The position numbers were made by a program, and so were the translations under genes. A stretch of DNA of 18,162 nt. Source: an uncultured Dyadobacter sp. (GTDB lineage Bacteria > Bacteroidota > Bacteroidia > Cytophagales > Spirosomataceae). Where the stretch lies: the NCBI GenBank assembly GCA_937880795.1, contig CALGRQ010000426.1, positions 1 to 18,162 of the forward strand, read 5' to 3'. Every line of letters begins with the position of its first letter. Within the stretch, counting starts at the first letter, position 1. This document shows, in pieces, positions 1 to 8,589 of the stretch. The notes under the pieces were generated by a model. The model worked only from the letters and a program-made list of their open reading frames with translations. It searched no databases and was not told the DNA's origin.

Positions 1-1487
1 TACACGATGGTGTGTTTACCTCGAATCGTTCAGTTTCTGGCGGCTCTCCTTCGTTCACAGGTAATCTTGCTGCATCTGCGGCTGCTGTGGCGAAAAGATA
101 TAAGGCATCATCGACCGGTTTAGAGCTTGCAATTTTTGAAAATGTAGGTATCGGTAGCGGAGCATCAGCTAATAATCCTTGGTTACAGGAGTTCCCTGAG
201 CCAGTTACAAAGGCTTGTTGGGATAACCATGCTGGTATTGCACAGAAAACTGCAACAGAATTAGGTCTGGCACAGGGCGACGTTGTTAAGGTAGATTTGA
301 AAGGAAAATCAATTGATGTTCCTGTAATTATACAACCAGGTTTAGCGGCTGGAACTGTGGCAATTGCGATAGGATTTGGTCGTGAGAAAGCTGGTAAATC
401 TGCGGATGGAGTAGGTAAGAATGTATACCCACTTGCTTCTTTTGTAGATGGGTTCTTGTCCTTTTCGCCAGGTGATGTAACAGTCTCTAAAACGGGTGAA
501 ACAAGAGAGATCGCTCAGACACAAACGCATAACACGGTAATGAATCGTAAGTCGGTTCTTCAGGAAACAGTGCTTGCACATTTCCAAAAAGACCCATTGG
601 CAGGAAGATTTATTCCAAAAATTCCTACTTCTGAAGGAGTAGTAGATGCTACTGATCTTTCTCTTTGGAATGGACATAAGTACAAGAATCACTCGTGGGG
701 AATGGTTATCGACCTGAACACATGTTTTGGTTGCGGATCTTGTGTGGTAAGCTGCCAGGCAGAGAATAACATTCCGGTTGTAGGTCGTCAAGAAATCATC
801 AATGCGCGTGAGATGCATTGGTTGCGTATTGACCGCTATTATAGCAGCGATGCAGACGTAGAAGATTTGAGAGGATTGGAGATCGCTTCTGAAAATCCGG
901 AGGTTACGTTCCAGCCTATGATGTGCCAGCATTGCAACAATGCACCTTGTGAAACAGTATGTCCTGTTTTGGCAACAACACATAGCTCTGAAGGTTTGAA
1001 CCAAATGGCTTACAACCGTTGCGTTGGAACCAGATATTGCGCTAACAACTGTCCATATAAAGTACGTCGTTTCAACTGGTTCAAATACTTTGATAACGAT
1101 AACTTTGATTACAACTTTAATAATGACCTAGGTAAAATGGTCATTAACCCGGATGTAACTGTGAGATCACGTGGGGTTATTGAAAAATGCTCAATGTGTG
1201 TACATAAGATTCAAGAAGCGAAGTTGACTGCGAAGAAGGAGAGAAGAAGAATTGTTGATGGTGATGTTTCTGTTGCTTGTAGCAGTTCTTGCCCTACAAA
1301 TGCAATTACCTTCGGAGATATGAATGATCCAGAAAGTAAAATCTCAAAACTTCTTGCAGTAGAGGTTGAAGGAAGAGCTTTCCACATGCTTGAAGAAATA
1401 AATGTTCGTCCACAAATATCTTATCTGACTAAGGTTCGTAACAAAGACGTTGCAGCCAAGGGTGAGACCAAGAAAGCACACGCTTAA
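1..1487 (+). CDS. actB: Alternative Complex III subunit ActB, C-terminal part (partial at 5' end)
   Basis: This is the C-terminal half of the iron-sulfur subunit of ACIII, the quinol:cytochrome c (or direct-to-oxidase) oxidoreductase. The reading frame is open to the window edge (frame from base 3), so the GTG at 12 is not the true start; full ActB is about 1000 residues. The first ~150 residues resemble the end of a molybdopterin-oxidoreductase-like domain, which in ActB carries no cofactor. Four ferredoxin-type cysteine sets follow: codons at 723/732/741/753, 924 onward (CxxCxxxxCxxxC), 1020/1038/1050, and 1188/1197/1278/1290. The third set has only three Cys because Thr (codon 1029) sits in the CVGTRYC motif. 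This fits the one [3Fe-4S] plus three [4Fe-4S] clusters reported for ACIII. It heads the visible operon; actC follows after 53 bases. Identification is firm. Confidence 0.95.
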   Translation, partial: HDGVFTSNRSVSGGSPSFTGNLAASAAAVAKRYKASSTGLELAIFENVGIGSGASANNPWLQEFPEPVTKACWDNHAGIAQKTATELGLAQGDVVKVDLKGKSIDVPVIIQPGLAAGTVAIAIGFGREKAGKSADGVGKNVYPLASFVDGFLSFSPGDVTVSKTGETREIAQTQTHNTVMNRKSVLQETVLAHFQKDPLAGRFIPKIPTSEGVVDATDLSLWNGHKYKNHSWGMVIDLNTCFGCGSCVVSCQAENNIPVVGRQEIINAREMHWLRIDRYYSSDADVEDLRGLEIASENPEVTFQPMMCQHCNNAPCETVCPVLATTHSSEGLNQMAYNRCVGTRYCANNCPYKVRRFNWFKYFDNDNFDYNFNNDLGKMVINPDVTVRSRGVIEKCSMCVHKIQEAKLTAKKERRRIVDGDVSVACSSSCPTNAITFGDMNDPESKISKLLAVEVEGRAFHMLEEINVRPQISYLTKVRNKDVAAKGETKKAHA

Positions 1488-1540
1488 TTTTGGACAGTTA
1501 ATATTAATTTGAAGATTAAATCATTATAAATTAGAGTAGT

Positions 1541-2974
1541 ATGCATGTTACTTCACCCGTGAGAGAACCCCTTGTACAAGGTGGGAAAACGTACGCAGAC
1601 GTAACGGAGGATATATGTCGCCATGTAGAGGGAGCTCCTACCAAAGAATGGAAGATCGCATTTGGTATTTCTCTTTTGGTCTTGGCTTATGGATCCGTTT
1701 GTTTGGCATGGACTTGGTGGGAAGGCCTCGGTGTATGGGGTTTGAATAAAACCGTTGGTTGGGCCTGGGATATTACCAACTTTGTTTGGTGGGTTGGTAT
1801 TGGTCACGCAGGTACTCTAATCTCTGCCATTCTTTTGCTTTTCCGTCAAAAATGGAGAACATCTATTAACAGAGCTGCGGAAGCGATGACTATTTTCGCC
1901 GTAATTTGTGCAGCTTCTTTTATCCTAATGCACATGGGGCGTCCTTGGATGGCTTACTGGGCACTTCCTCTTCCAAACGTTTTCGGATCGTTATGGGTGA
2001 ACTTTAACTCACCACTTGTATGGGACGTTTTCGCGATTAGTACTTACTTCTCAGTATCTCTTGTGTTTTGGTACATTGGTCTTATTCCTGACCTTGCTAC
2101 TATTCGTGATCGTGCAACAAGCAAAGTTTCTAAATTTATGTATGGAACTTTCGCAATGGGTTGGGATGGTTCAGCAAAAACTTGGGCTCGTTATGAATAT
2201 ATCAGCTTAATTCTTGCAGGTCTTTCTACGCCTCTGGTACTTTCTGTACACACCATTGTAAGTATGGACTTTGCTACGTCTGTTATACCAGGATGGCATA
2301 CCACAATCTTCCCTCCATACTTCGTTGCGGGTGCTATTTTCTCAGGTTTCGCCATGGTACAAAACCTGATGTTAATTACTCGTGTTGTATATCGTTTAGA
2401 AGATTACATTACCCTTGAGCACATTGAGACAATGAACAAGGTAATCACACTTACCGGTTCTGTTGTTGGGGTTGCCTATATTACTGAATTCTTTATTGCT
2501 TGGTATTCAGGAGTTGAGTATGAATATTACGCGTTCTTCAACCGTATGACTGGTCCTTACTGGTGGGCATACTGGGCGATGATGACTTGTAACGTAATCT
2601 CTCCACAGTTGTTCTGGTCTCGTAAGCTACGTCGTAGCATCACATTTACATTCTTTATATCAGTAGTGGTTAACATTGGTATGTGGTTTGAGCGTTTTGT
2701 AATTATTGTTACTTCGCTACACCGTGACTATGTGCCTTCAAGCTGGTCGATGTTCTCGCCAACACGTTATGATATTGGAGATTACATTTTCTCATTCGGA
2801 TTGTTCTTTACCCTGTTCTTGCTATTCTCGAAATATTTACCGGTAGTAAATATGGCGGAAGTTAAAGCGGTGATTCGTTCTACGTCAGCAAACTTGCCTA
2901 AGAAAATTGGTGGGGTTGCAAAAGTAAGACACCAAGGTGTTGCAGAACCGTCTTATAACAAAGACAAAGAATAG
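1541..2974 (+). CDS. actC: Alternative Complex III subunit ActC (NrfD/PsrC-like quinol-oxidising membrane subunit)
   Basis: This is a 477-residue polytopic membrane protein of the NrfD/PsrC family. ActC and ActF form the membrane core of ACIII, and ActC is the subunit thought to bind and oxidise menaquinol next to the ActB iron-sulfur chain. A ~45-residue cytoplasmic N terminus precedes about ten hydrophobic segments. Conserved-looking features include the Trp-rich first periplasmic region (TWWEGLGVWG), GHAGTLISA, a HMGRPWMAYW motif, and WFERFVIIV near the C-terminal helices. The tail after ~residue 445 is basic and soluble. The ATG at 1541 has an A/T-rich leader and no Shine-Dalgarno, normal for Bacteroidota. 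It lies between actB and actD, the standard ACIII order. Identification is firm; the quinol-site assignment comes from family knowledge. Confidence 0.95.
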   Translation: MHVTSPVREPLVQGGKTYADVTEDICRHVEGAPTKEWKIAFGISLLVLAYGSVCLAWTWWEGLGVWGLNKTVGWAWDITNFVWWVGIGHAGTLISAILLLFRQKWRTSINRAAEAMTIFAVICAASFILMHMGRPWMAYWALPLPNVFGSLWVNFNSPLVWDVFAISTYFSVSLVFWYIGLIPDLATIRDRATSKVSKFMYGTFAMGWDGSAKTWARYEYISLILAGLSTPLVLSVHTIVSMDFATSVIPGWHTTIFPPYFVAGAIFSGFAMVQNLMLITRVVYRLEDYITLEHIETMNKVITLTGSVVGVAYITEFFIAWYSGVEYEYYAFFNRMTGPYWWAYWAMMTCNVISPQLFWSRKLRRSITFTFFISVVVNIGMWFERFVIIVTSLHRDYVPSSWSMFSPTRYDIGDYIFSFGLFFTLFLLFSKYLPVVNMAEVKAVIRSTSANLPKKIGGVAKVRHQGVAEPSYNKDKE

Positions 2975-3017
2975 AAATTCAGAATAAGAATAGAAGAATT
3001 TAACATTAGTATAGTAT

Positions 3018-3548
3018 ATGGCAGAGTTAACTGGTAAATATTTAGTCGGAGTCTATGACGATGACGATACTGTTCTACATGCGGTACCACGCCTTAGGAA
3101 AGCCGGAGTGAAAATAAAGGAGGTTTATTCTCCCTTTCCAATCCACGGATTGGACGAAGCTTTGGGTCATCCACGAACAAGAATTGGTATAGCAGCTTTT
3201 ATGTTCGGGGTTACAGGATGCTGTGTGGCTCTAACACTTATGATTTGGACAATGGGTATCGATTGGCCAATGATTATTGGTGGTAAGGATCATATATCAC
3301 TACCTAACTATATTCCGATTACGTTTGAGTTAACTGTATTGTTTACCGCTTTTGGAATGGTAATTACTTTCTTCATTTCGAATGGATTGAGTCCTGCGGC
3401 ACATAACCATAAGAGATTTGACGTGCGTTCAACCGATAACAAGTTCGTGATGGCGATAGATATGGGTAGAAACTCGCTTTCGGAAGAAGAAATATCACGT
3501 GCGCTAAGAGATAGCGGAGCAGAAGAAGTTAACATCAAGCAATTTTAA
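3018..3548 (+). CDS. actD: Alternative Complex III subunit ActD (DUF3341 membrane protein)
   Basis: This 176-residue protein has a soluble N-terminal domain of about 55 residues. It opens with YLVGVYDDDDTVLHAVPRL, then KEVYSPFPIHGLDEALG, typical of the DUF3341/ActD family. Two transmembrane segments follow (~residues 57-78 and 95-120), and then a short soluble C terminus. In ACIII structures ActD is a two-helix peripheral membrane subunit without cofactors that packs against ActC. The ATG at 3018 follows a leader (TATAGTATATG) that is also found before coxA. The gene is 43 bases after actC and 10 bases before actE, consistent with one transcript. Its length matches the family. Its catalytic role, if any, is unknown. 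Confidence 0.93.
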   Translation: MAELTGKYLVGVYDDDDTVLHAVPRLRKAGVKIKEVYSPFPIHGLDEALGHPRTRIGIAAFMFGVTGCCVALTLMIWTMGIDWPMIIGGKDHISLPNYIPITFELTVLFTAFGMVITFFISNGLSPAAHNHKRFDVRSTDNKFVMAIDMGRNSLSEEEISRALRDSGAEEVNIKQF

Positions 3549-3558
3549 TGTTTGGAAG

Positions 3559-4170
3559 ATGAAATTCAGAGATTTATATAAATATTCGGGTGCGCTCATG
3601 GTCGTGGTTATGATGGCTATGGTGGGATGTGATCGTGACCCTAATAATCCTGGTAAAGAGTTTGCACCTAATATGTACTTACCAGTAGGTTATGAGCCTT
3701 TCAAGCAAGAAAAGCCAAATCCAATTAATCCGCAAGGATTAACAATGAGACTACCTGTTGAAGGGACTGTTGCCAGAAGAAATTATAATACGAGCTTCGG
3801 AGATGGGGATTCTGCAAAAGTTGATTTGATGGTTTATAATATACCTGCAGACAGTATTTCAATTGCGGAAAAGGTATTGAAAAATCCAGTTCCATTGAAT
3901 GAAAAAACACTGGCAGAGGGAAAAGTAATGTATGAAAGATATTGCCAACATTGCCATGGTGCTACTGGTACGGGTGATGGTAAAGTGGCAGAGATGTATA
4001 AAGGTATTCCTAACTATACAACTGACGCATACAAAAACTTGAATGAAGGACATATATACCATGTAATTACGCATGGAAAGGCACGTATGTGGCCTCATGG
4101 TTCACAAATTAACCCGGAAGAGCGGTGGAAGATTGTACACTATGTACAGAAACTGCAAAAGGGAGCTTAA
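3559..4170 (+). CDS. actE: Alternative Complex III subunit ActE, monoheme cytochrome c lipoprotein
   Basis: This is a 203-residue periplasmic c-type cytochrome anchored as a lipoprotein. The signal peptide ends in MVGC, so Cys24 is the likely lipidated residue. One CxxCH heme-attachment motif is visible (Cys129, Cys132, His133, in YCQHCHG), and Met177 in GKARMWPHG is the probable distal ligand. These mark a class I cytochrome c domain at residues ~110-200. Residues ~25-105 form an ActE-type N-terminal extension. In ACIII, ActE accompanies the pentaheme ActA and is a candidate for passing electrons on to the oxidase. Because CoxB here has no fused heme c domain, ActE or an unlinked cytochrome c must serve that role. 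The gene sits 10 bases after actD. Confidence 0.93.
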   Translation: MKFRDLYKYSGALMVVVMMAMVGCDRDPNNPGKEFAPNMYLPVGYEPFKQEKPNPINPQGLTMRLPVEGTVARRNYNTSFGDGDSAKVDLMVYNIPADSISIAEKVLKNPVPLNEKTLAEGKVMYERYCQHCHGATGTGDGKVAEMYKGIPNYTTDAYKNLNEGHIYHVITHGKARMWPHGSQINPEERWKIVHYVQKLQKGA

Positions 4171-4203
4171 TTTATTTTGATAACTGAGTAATAATAATTT
4201 ATA

Positions 4204-5553
4204 ATGGCATCAGCACATTCGATTCCTTCTATTGAAGAACGGTTTGAATTTACTTCGGGGGCTAAGAGGAACTTAATCATAGGTGGAGCCGTAGGGGTTG
4301 CCCTGATCGCCCTAGGAGCGTATTTGGCGGCCAACGGTGGAGGGCATGAAGCAGCACATGGTGCTGAACATGCGGCATCGGCAATCGCGACACCAACGCC
4401 TGAAAATGCATCTAAGGTGCGCGCGGTGGCAGAAGCTAGTCATCATGTTAAAGGTCTGGGTGCTCGTATTTGGGCTAACCTTTGGGTAAATGCAGTTTAC
4501 TTTACAGGTATATCTGTAATTGGTATGTTCTTTATTTCATACAATTATCTGGCGCAAGCTGGTTGGTCAGCTGTGTTTAAAAGAGTACCCGAAGCATTAC
4601 CAGCTTTTCTTCCTGTAACAGGTATTATCATGTTGATCACTTTTTTGGTGGGCGGACATGATCTTTTTCACTGGACAGATTCAAGTCTATACGAAGTTGG
4701 CGGTGCTCATTATGATCCAATTATTGCCGGTAAGCAAGGATATCTTAATACTCCATTCTTCGTAGGTCGTTTGATTTTCTACTTTGTAATGTGGTATGGT
4801 ATGTGGAGAGTGATTCGCAAGTACTCTTTGCAGGAGGATGAAATCGGTGGAACTGAATTTTATGATAAATCAATTCGCTTAGGTACTGCTTTCCTAGTTG
4901 TTTTTGGTGTTACTTCATCAACATCGGCATGGGATTTTGTAATGTCAATCGATACGCACTGGTTTAGTACAATGTTTGGATGGTATACACTCGCTAGCTG
5001 GCATGTTGCAGGTTTGGCAGTAATTACCCTGACTGTTGTGATGTTGAGAGAGCGTGGTTATTTGCGCGCGGTAAATTCAAGCCACCTGAGAGATTTAGGT
5101 AAGTTTGTATTTGCATTCAGTATTTTCTGGACTTATGTATGGTTTGCACAGTTTCTATTGATTTACTATGCCAACATGCCGGAAGAGACTATTTACTTCA
5201 TTGAGCGATTCAGAGGTTTTGATGGATTCTACAAAGCGCCTTTCTTCATTACTTTGGTGCTTAACTTCTTCCTTCCTTTCCTTATGCTAATGACAAGAGA
5301 CGCTAAGTTTACGCATTCTATTCTTAAAGTAGCTTGCTGGTGTGTTATCATTGGTCACTACATGGATTTCTATACAAACGTAATGCCAGGATCTATGGGT
5401 TCAGGTGGTGGTTTTGGTCCTTTGGAGTGGGGTTTCTTTGTTGTATTCCTTTGTGCATTTGGATATTCAATCGCATCTCAGTTAGAAAAGGCGAATCTGA
5501 TCCCAAGACATCATCCAATGTTGGAAGAGTCATTACATCACGATATCGCTTAA
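4204..5553 (+). CDS. actF: Alternative Complex III subunit ActF (polytopic membrane subunit)
   Basis: This 449-residue membrane protein has about ten hydrophobic segments and is homologous in fold to ActC (NrfD-like). In ACIII it is the second large membrane core subunit. It is proposed to take part in proton movement, though that mechanism is unsettled. The first helix (~residues 24-43) is followed by a ~45-residue Ala/His-rich linker with His at 48, 52, 56, 80 and 81; the remaining helices occupy ~90-435. Motifs such as TSSTSAWDFVMSIDTHWFSTMFG and a late SMGSGGGFGPLEWG are family-like. The start at 4204 is the first ATG of the frame, 33 bases after actE. The coxB gene follows after 21 bases, which links ACIII and the oxidase in one operon. 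Confidence 0.93.
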   Translation: MASAHSIPSIEERFEFTSGAKRNLIIGGAVGVALIALGAYLAANGGGHEAAHGAEHAASAIATPTPENASKVRAVAEASHHVKGLGARIWANLWVNAVYFTGISVIGMFFISYNYLAQAGWSAVFKRVPEALPAFLPVTGIIMLITFLVGGHDLFHWTDSSLYEVGGAHYDPIIAGKQGYLNTPFFVGRLIFYFVMWYGMWRVIRKYSLQEDEIGGTEFYDKSIRLGTAFLVVFGVTSSTSAWDFVMSIDTHWFSTMFGWYTLASWHVAGLAVITLTVVMLRERGYLRAVNSSHLRDLGKFVFAFSIFWTYVWFAQFLLIYYANMPEETIYFIERFRGFDGFYKAPFFITLVLNFFLPFLMLMTRDAKFTHSILKVACWCVIIGHYMDFYTNVMPGSMGSGGGFGPLEWGFFVVFLCAFGYSIASQLEKANLIPRHHPMLEESLHHDIA

Positions 5554-5574
5554 TTTGCAAACCTGTTTATTATC

Positions 5575-6684
5575 ATGTATTATATCATCGCATTAGTTGC
5601 TCTTGTTTTTGTGGTTCTCACAGGCGTTGTGATTTCCAGACTCCAGGATGTTATCAAGAGTGTTAAAAAAGAGGAGTCGGCCGACGCTGTGCCATCCGGG
5701 AACAAGGTCAATGGGGCTTTATTTATTGTTGTATTAGTTTTAGGTGGTATCGCTATTGCATGGTCATATATGCATTCTCGCGAATTTTTCCTTCCTGAGG
5801 CCTCTTCCGTTCATGGAAGAAGAACTGATGATTTGTTCTGGTTCTCTATGGGAGTTCTTACCATTCCATTTATCCTGGTAAACTTTCTTATTTTCTTTTT
5901 CTCGTGGAAGTATCAGTATAAGAAAGATCATCGTGCATCTTTTTATCCAGACAACCATAAATTGGAATTAATCTGGACTATTATTCCTGCTATAGTGATG
6001 GCCCTTTTGGTATTTACTGGGTGGAAGGCATGGTCAGATATTACATCTGAAGCGCCAAGTGATGCTGAAGTTATCGAAATTACAGGTAAGCAGTTTAACT
6101 GGATCGTTCGTTACGGAGGTGTTAATGACAATAAGTTAGGAAACTATAACTACAAGTTGATCGATGCGCAAAATGAGGTAGGTATTGATTTGTCGGATGA
6201 AAATTCTTTCGATGATTTCCAAAACCCAACTGAAATGCACATTCCAGTAAACAGACCGGTACTTTTGAAAATTCGTGCCCGCGATGTTTTGCATAGTGTA
6301 TTTATCCCGCATATGCGTGTGAAGATGGATGCCGTACCTGGTATGCCAACGAAATTCTGGTTTGTAGCTGATAAAACTACGGCTCAAATGCAAGCTGAAA
6401 CAGGTGATCCTAATTTCAAATATGAAATTGCTTGTACTGAAATTTGCGGACAAGGTCACTTCTCGATGAAAATCAATCTTGTTGTAGATGATGAAGAATC
6501 TTACAAGAAATGGTGTGCTGAGCAGCAAACTTTCTTGCAGACATATCCGGAGTATTTGGCGAAAGTACCGGATAACTTGAAAGCGAAAGCAATGAAAGGT
6601 TTACCGGAAACTACTGTAGCACCAGCCGATAGCTCTGCTACTGCTAGCGTAGCAGGTGTAAGTACGGGTACAAGTATCCGTTAA
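5575..6684 (+). CDS. coxB: Cytochrome c oxidase subunit II (CuA subunit), four predicted N-terminal helices
   Basis: This is a 369-residue subunit II of the heme-copper oxidase, which receives electrons at the binuclear CuA centre. CuA ligands are complete: His240 (LHSVF), Cys287, Cys291, His295 and Met298 (CTEICGQGHFSM). The helical hairpin normal for subunit II is at ~residues 85-115 and 128-150 (ELIWTIIPAIVMALLVF). Two further hydrophobic segments precede it (~1-20 and ~45-65), as I recall for other Bacteroidota CoxB proteins. There is no C-terminal CxxCH, so this is not a caa3 fusion. The last ~30 residues are a low-complexity Ala/Ser/Thr/Val tail. It lies between actF and coxA, 30 bases ahead of coxA. 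Confidence 0.96.
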   Translation: MYYIIALVALVFVVLTGVVISRLQDVIKSVKKEESADAVPSGNKVNGALFIVVLVLGGIAIAWSYMHSREFFLPEASSVHGRRTDDLFWFSMGVLTIPFILVNFLIFFFSWKYQYKKDHRASFYPDNHKLELIWTIIPAIVMALLVFTGWKAWSDITSEAPSDAEVIEITGKQFNWIVRYGGVNDNKLGNYNYKLIDAQNEVGIDLSDENSFDDFQNPTEMHIPVNRPVLLKIRARDVLHSVFIPHMRVKMDAVPGMPTKFWFVADKTTAQMQAETGDPNFKYEIACTEICGQGHFSMKINLVVDDEESYKKWCAEQQTFLQTYPEYLAKVPDNLKAKAMKGLPETTVAPADSSATASVAGVSTGTSIR

Positions 6685-6714
6685 TAGTAATAATTTTAAA
6701 ATATATTATAGTAT

Positions 6715-8589
6715 ATGTCAGCTGTTGAAGGAATGGATAATGCCCATGTGGATGCCCACGAACATCACCATGAGTCTCAAAACTTCTGGCAGAAGTATAT
6801 CTTCTGTGAAGACCACAAAATTATAGCAAAGCAATACCTGATTACGGGGATCGTTTGGGCAGTGATAGGTATATCCATGTCTATTATATTCCGTATTCAA
6901 TTGGGTATGCCAGATTCTAATTTATCTTGGTTGAAGCCTGTATTGGGTGGATGGATCAGTGATACTGGAAAGCTGGATCCTAATTTCTACCTGGCCTTGG
7001 TTACAATGCACGGAACCATCATGGTTTTCTTTGTATTGACGGCGGGTCTAAGTGGTACATTTAGTAACTTCCTTATTCCATTGCAAATTGGTGCCCGTGA
7101 TATGGCATCGGGCTTTATGAACATGCTTTCGTACTGGTTCTTCTTTTTAGCTAGTATTTTAATGTTCGGGTCTTTGTTCTTGCAGAATGGACCAGCTGCG
7201 GGTGGTTGGGTTATTTATCCTCCGTTAAGTGCCTTGCCACAAGCTCACCCAGGATCAGGAATGGGTATGACACTGTGGTTGTCAAGTATGGCATTCTTTA
7301 TTGTATCACAGCTGTTGGGTGGTATTAACTATATTACGTCAATTATCAACCTTAGAACACGAGGAATGTCGTTCGATCGTTTGCCATTGACAATCTGGTC
7401 GTTCTTGATTACAGCGGTGTTGGGTCTTATTTCCTTCCCGGTATTGCTTTCGTCGGTGTTGTTGTTGATCATGGACCGTCATTTCGGTACTAGTTTCTAC
7501 TTGTCGGATATTTATATCAATGGAGAAGCGTTGCCAAACGTGGGAGGTAGCCCAATTTTGTTCCAACACTTGTTCTGGTTCCTAGGTCACCCAGAGGTAT
7601 ATATCGTACTTCTTCCAGGTTTGGGTATTACTTCTGAAATTATAGCGACAAATTCACGTAAGCCTATCTTCGGTTACCGTGCGATGATCGCCTCTATGTT
7701 AGGTATTGCCTTCCTTGCATTTATCGTATGGGCTCACCATATGTTTGTAACAGGTATGAATCCTTTCTTGGGATCCGTATTTATGTTCTTGACATTGATT
7801 ATTGCAGTTCCATCCGCGGTTAAAGGCTTTAACTATATTACCACACTTTGGAAAGGTAATATCGTATTTACGCCTGGTATGTTGTTCTCGATTGGTTTGG
7901 TTTCGCTGTTCGTTTCGGGTGGTCTTACAGGTATTATTCTTGGTAACAGTGCGTTGGATATTCAATTACACGATACGTACTTCGTTGTAGCTCACTTCCA
8001 CTTAGTAATGGGAGCTGCATCTGCTTTCGGTTTATTTGCCGGGGTTTACCACTGGTTCCCTAAAATGTTTGGCCGTATGATGAACCCTACATTGGGACAA
8101 ATTCACTTCTGGTTCACATTTGTAGGTATTTACTTAGTGTTTATTCCAATGCACTATGTAGGTATTGCAGGCTTCCCTCGTAGATATTATCAGTTTACTA
8201 GCTACGACTTTACAAATAAGTTTATGGACATGAATATGTTCATATCGATTGCAGCGATATTCTCATTCCTTGCACAATTTATTTTCCTTTGGAACTTCTT
8301 CTATAGCATTTTCAAAGGTAAGAGAGCACCGATGAACCCATGGCGTTCAAATACTTTGGAATGGACTACACCAGTAGAACCAGTTCACGGAAACTGGGTT
8401 GGCGAGATTCCAGCTGTTTATCGTTGGTCTTACGATTATAGTAAGCCTGGTGCTAAAGAGGACTTTATCCCACAAAATATACCTTACTCTCAAACTTTGG
8501 AGTCTAATTTCCCTCATGAAAATGAGCTAATTGCTACTGAGAAGGAGATAGAGGCCCAAAACTTTAATGACCAGTTCAACTCACATTGA
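6715..8589 (+). CDS. coxA: Cytochrome c oxidase subunit I (A1-type heme-copper oxidase)
   Basis: This 624-residue catalytic subunit reduces O2 to water and pumps protons. All metal ligands are present: His99 and His429 (low-spin heme), His427 (high-spin heme), and CuB ligands His292, His341 and His342. The crosslinked-Tyr position is Tyr296 in GHPEVY. Glu294 of that motif, Asp129 (GARDMA) and Lys370 (AVKGFN) match the D- and K-channel residues of A1-type oxidases. About twelve helices are followed by a ~90-residue C-terminal extension. The last 23 bases overlap ctaA, and a strong hairpin starts one base past the stop codon. The ATG at 6715 is preceded by an A/T-rich leader. Confidence 0.97.
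   Translation: MSAVEGMDNAHVDAHEHHHESQNFWQKYIFCEDHKIIAKQYLITGIVWAVIGISMSIIFRIQLGMPDSNLSWLKPVLGGWISDTGKLDPNFYLALVTMHGTIMVFFVLTAGLSGTFSNFLIPLQIGARDMASGFMNMLSYWFFFLASILMFGSLFLQNGPAAGGWVIYPPLSALPQAHPGSGMGMTLWLSSMAFFIVSQLLGGINYITSIINLRTRGMSFDRLPLTIWSFLITAVLGLISFPVLLSSVLLLIMDRHFGTSFYLSDIYINGEALPNVGGSPILFQHLFWFLGHPEVYIVLLPGLGITSEIIATNSRKPIFGYRAMIASMLGIAFLAFIVWAHHMFVTGMNPFLGSVFMFLTLIIAVPSAVKGFNYITTLWKGNIVFTPGMLFSIGLVSLFVSGGLTGIILGNSALDIQLHDTYFVVAHFHLVMGAASAFGLFAGVYHWFPKMFGRMMNPTLGQIHFWFTFVGIYLVFIPMHYVGIAGFPRRYYQFTSYDFTNKFMDMNMFISIAAIFSFLAQFIFLWNFFYSIFKGKRAPMNPWRSNTLEWTTPVEPVHGNWVGEIPAVYRWSYDYSKPGAKEDFIPQNIPYSQTLESNFPHENELIATEKEIEAQNFNDQFNSH

Noticed and set aside
12..14. GTG at 12 as the actB start.
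   Set aside because: The frame is open to the window edge and the protein begins mid-domain, so this is an internal codon of a gene that starts upstream.
342..1004. A 220-codon open frame on the minus strand within actB.
   Set aside because: It is antisense to well-conserved ferredoxin-type motifs, has an atypical Cys/Arg/Ser-rich composition and no recognisable domain.
5334..5666. A 110-codon plus-strand frame spanning the actF/coxB junction.
   Set aside because: It overlaps both genuine genes out of frame and encodes a Cys/Trp/Arg-rich sequence without family likeness.
6635..6655. A 7-bp inverted repeat (ctgctac/gtagcag) near the coxB 3' end.
   Set aside because: It lies in codons for a repetitive Ala/Ser/Thr tail where GCT/ACT/GTA repeats readily create short palindromes; it is weaker than the two hairpins reported and has no T-run.
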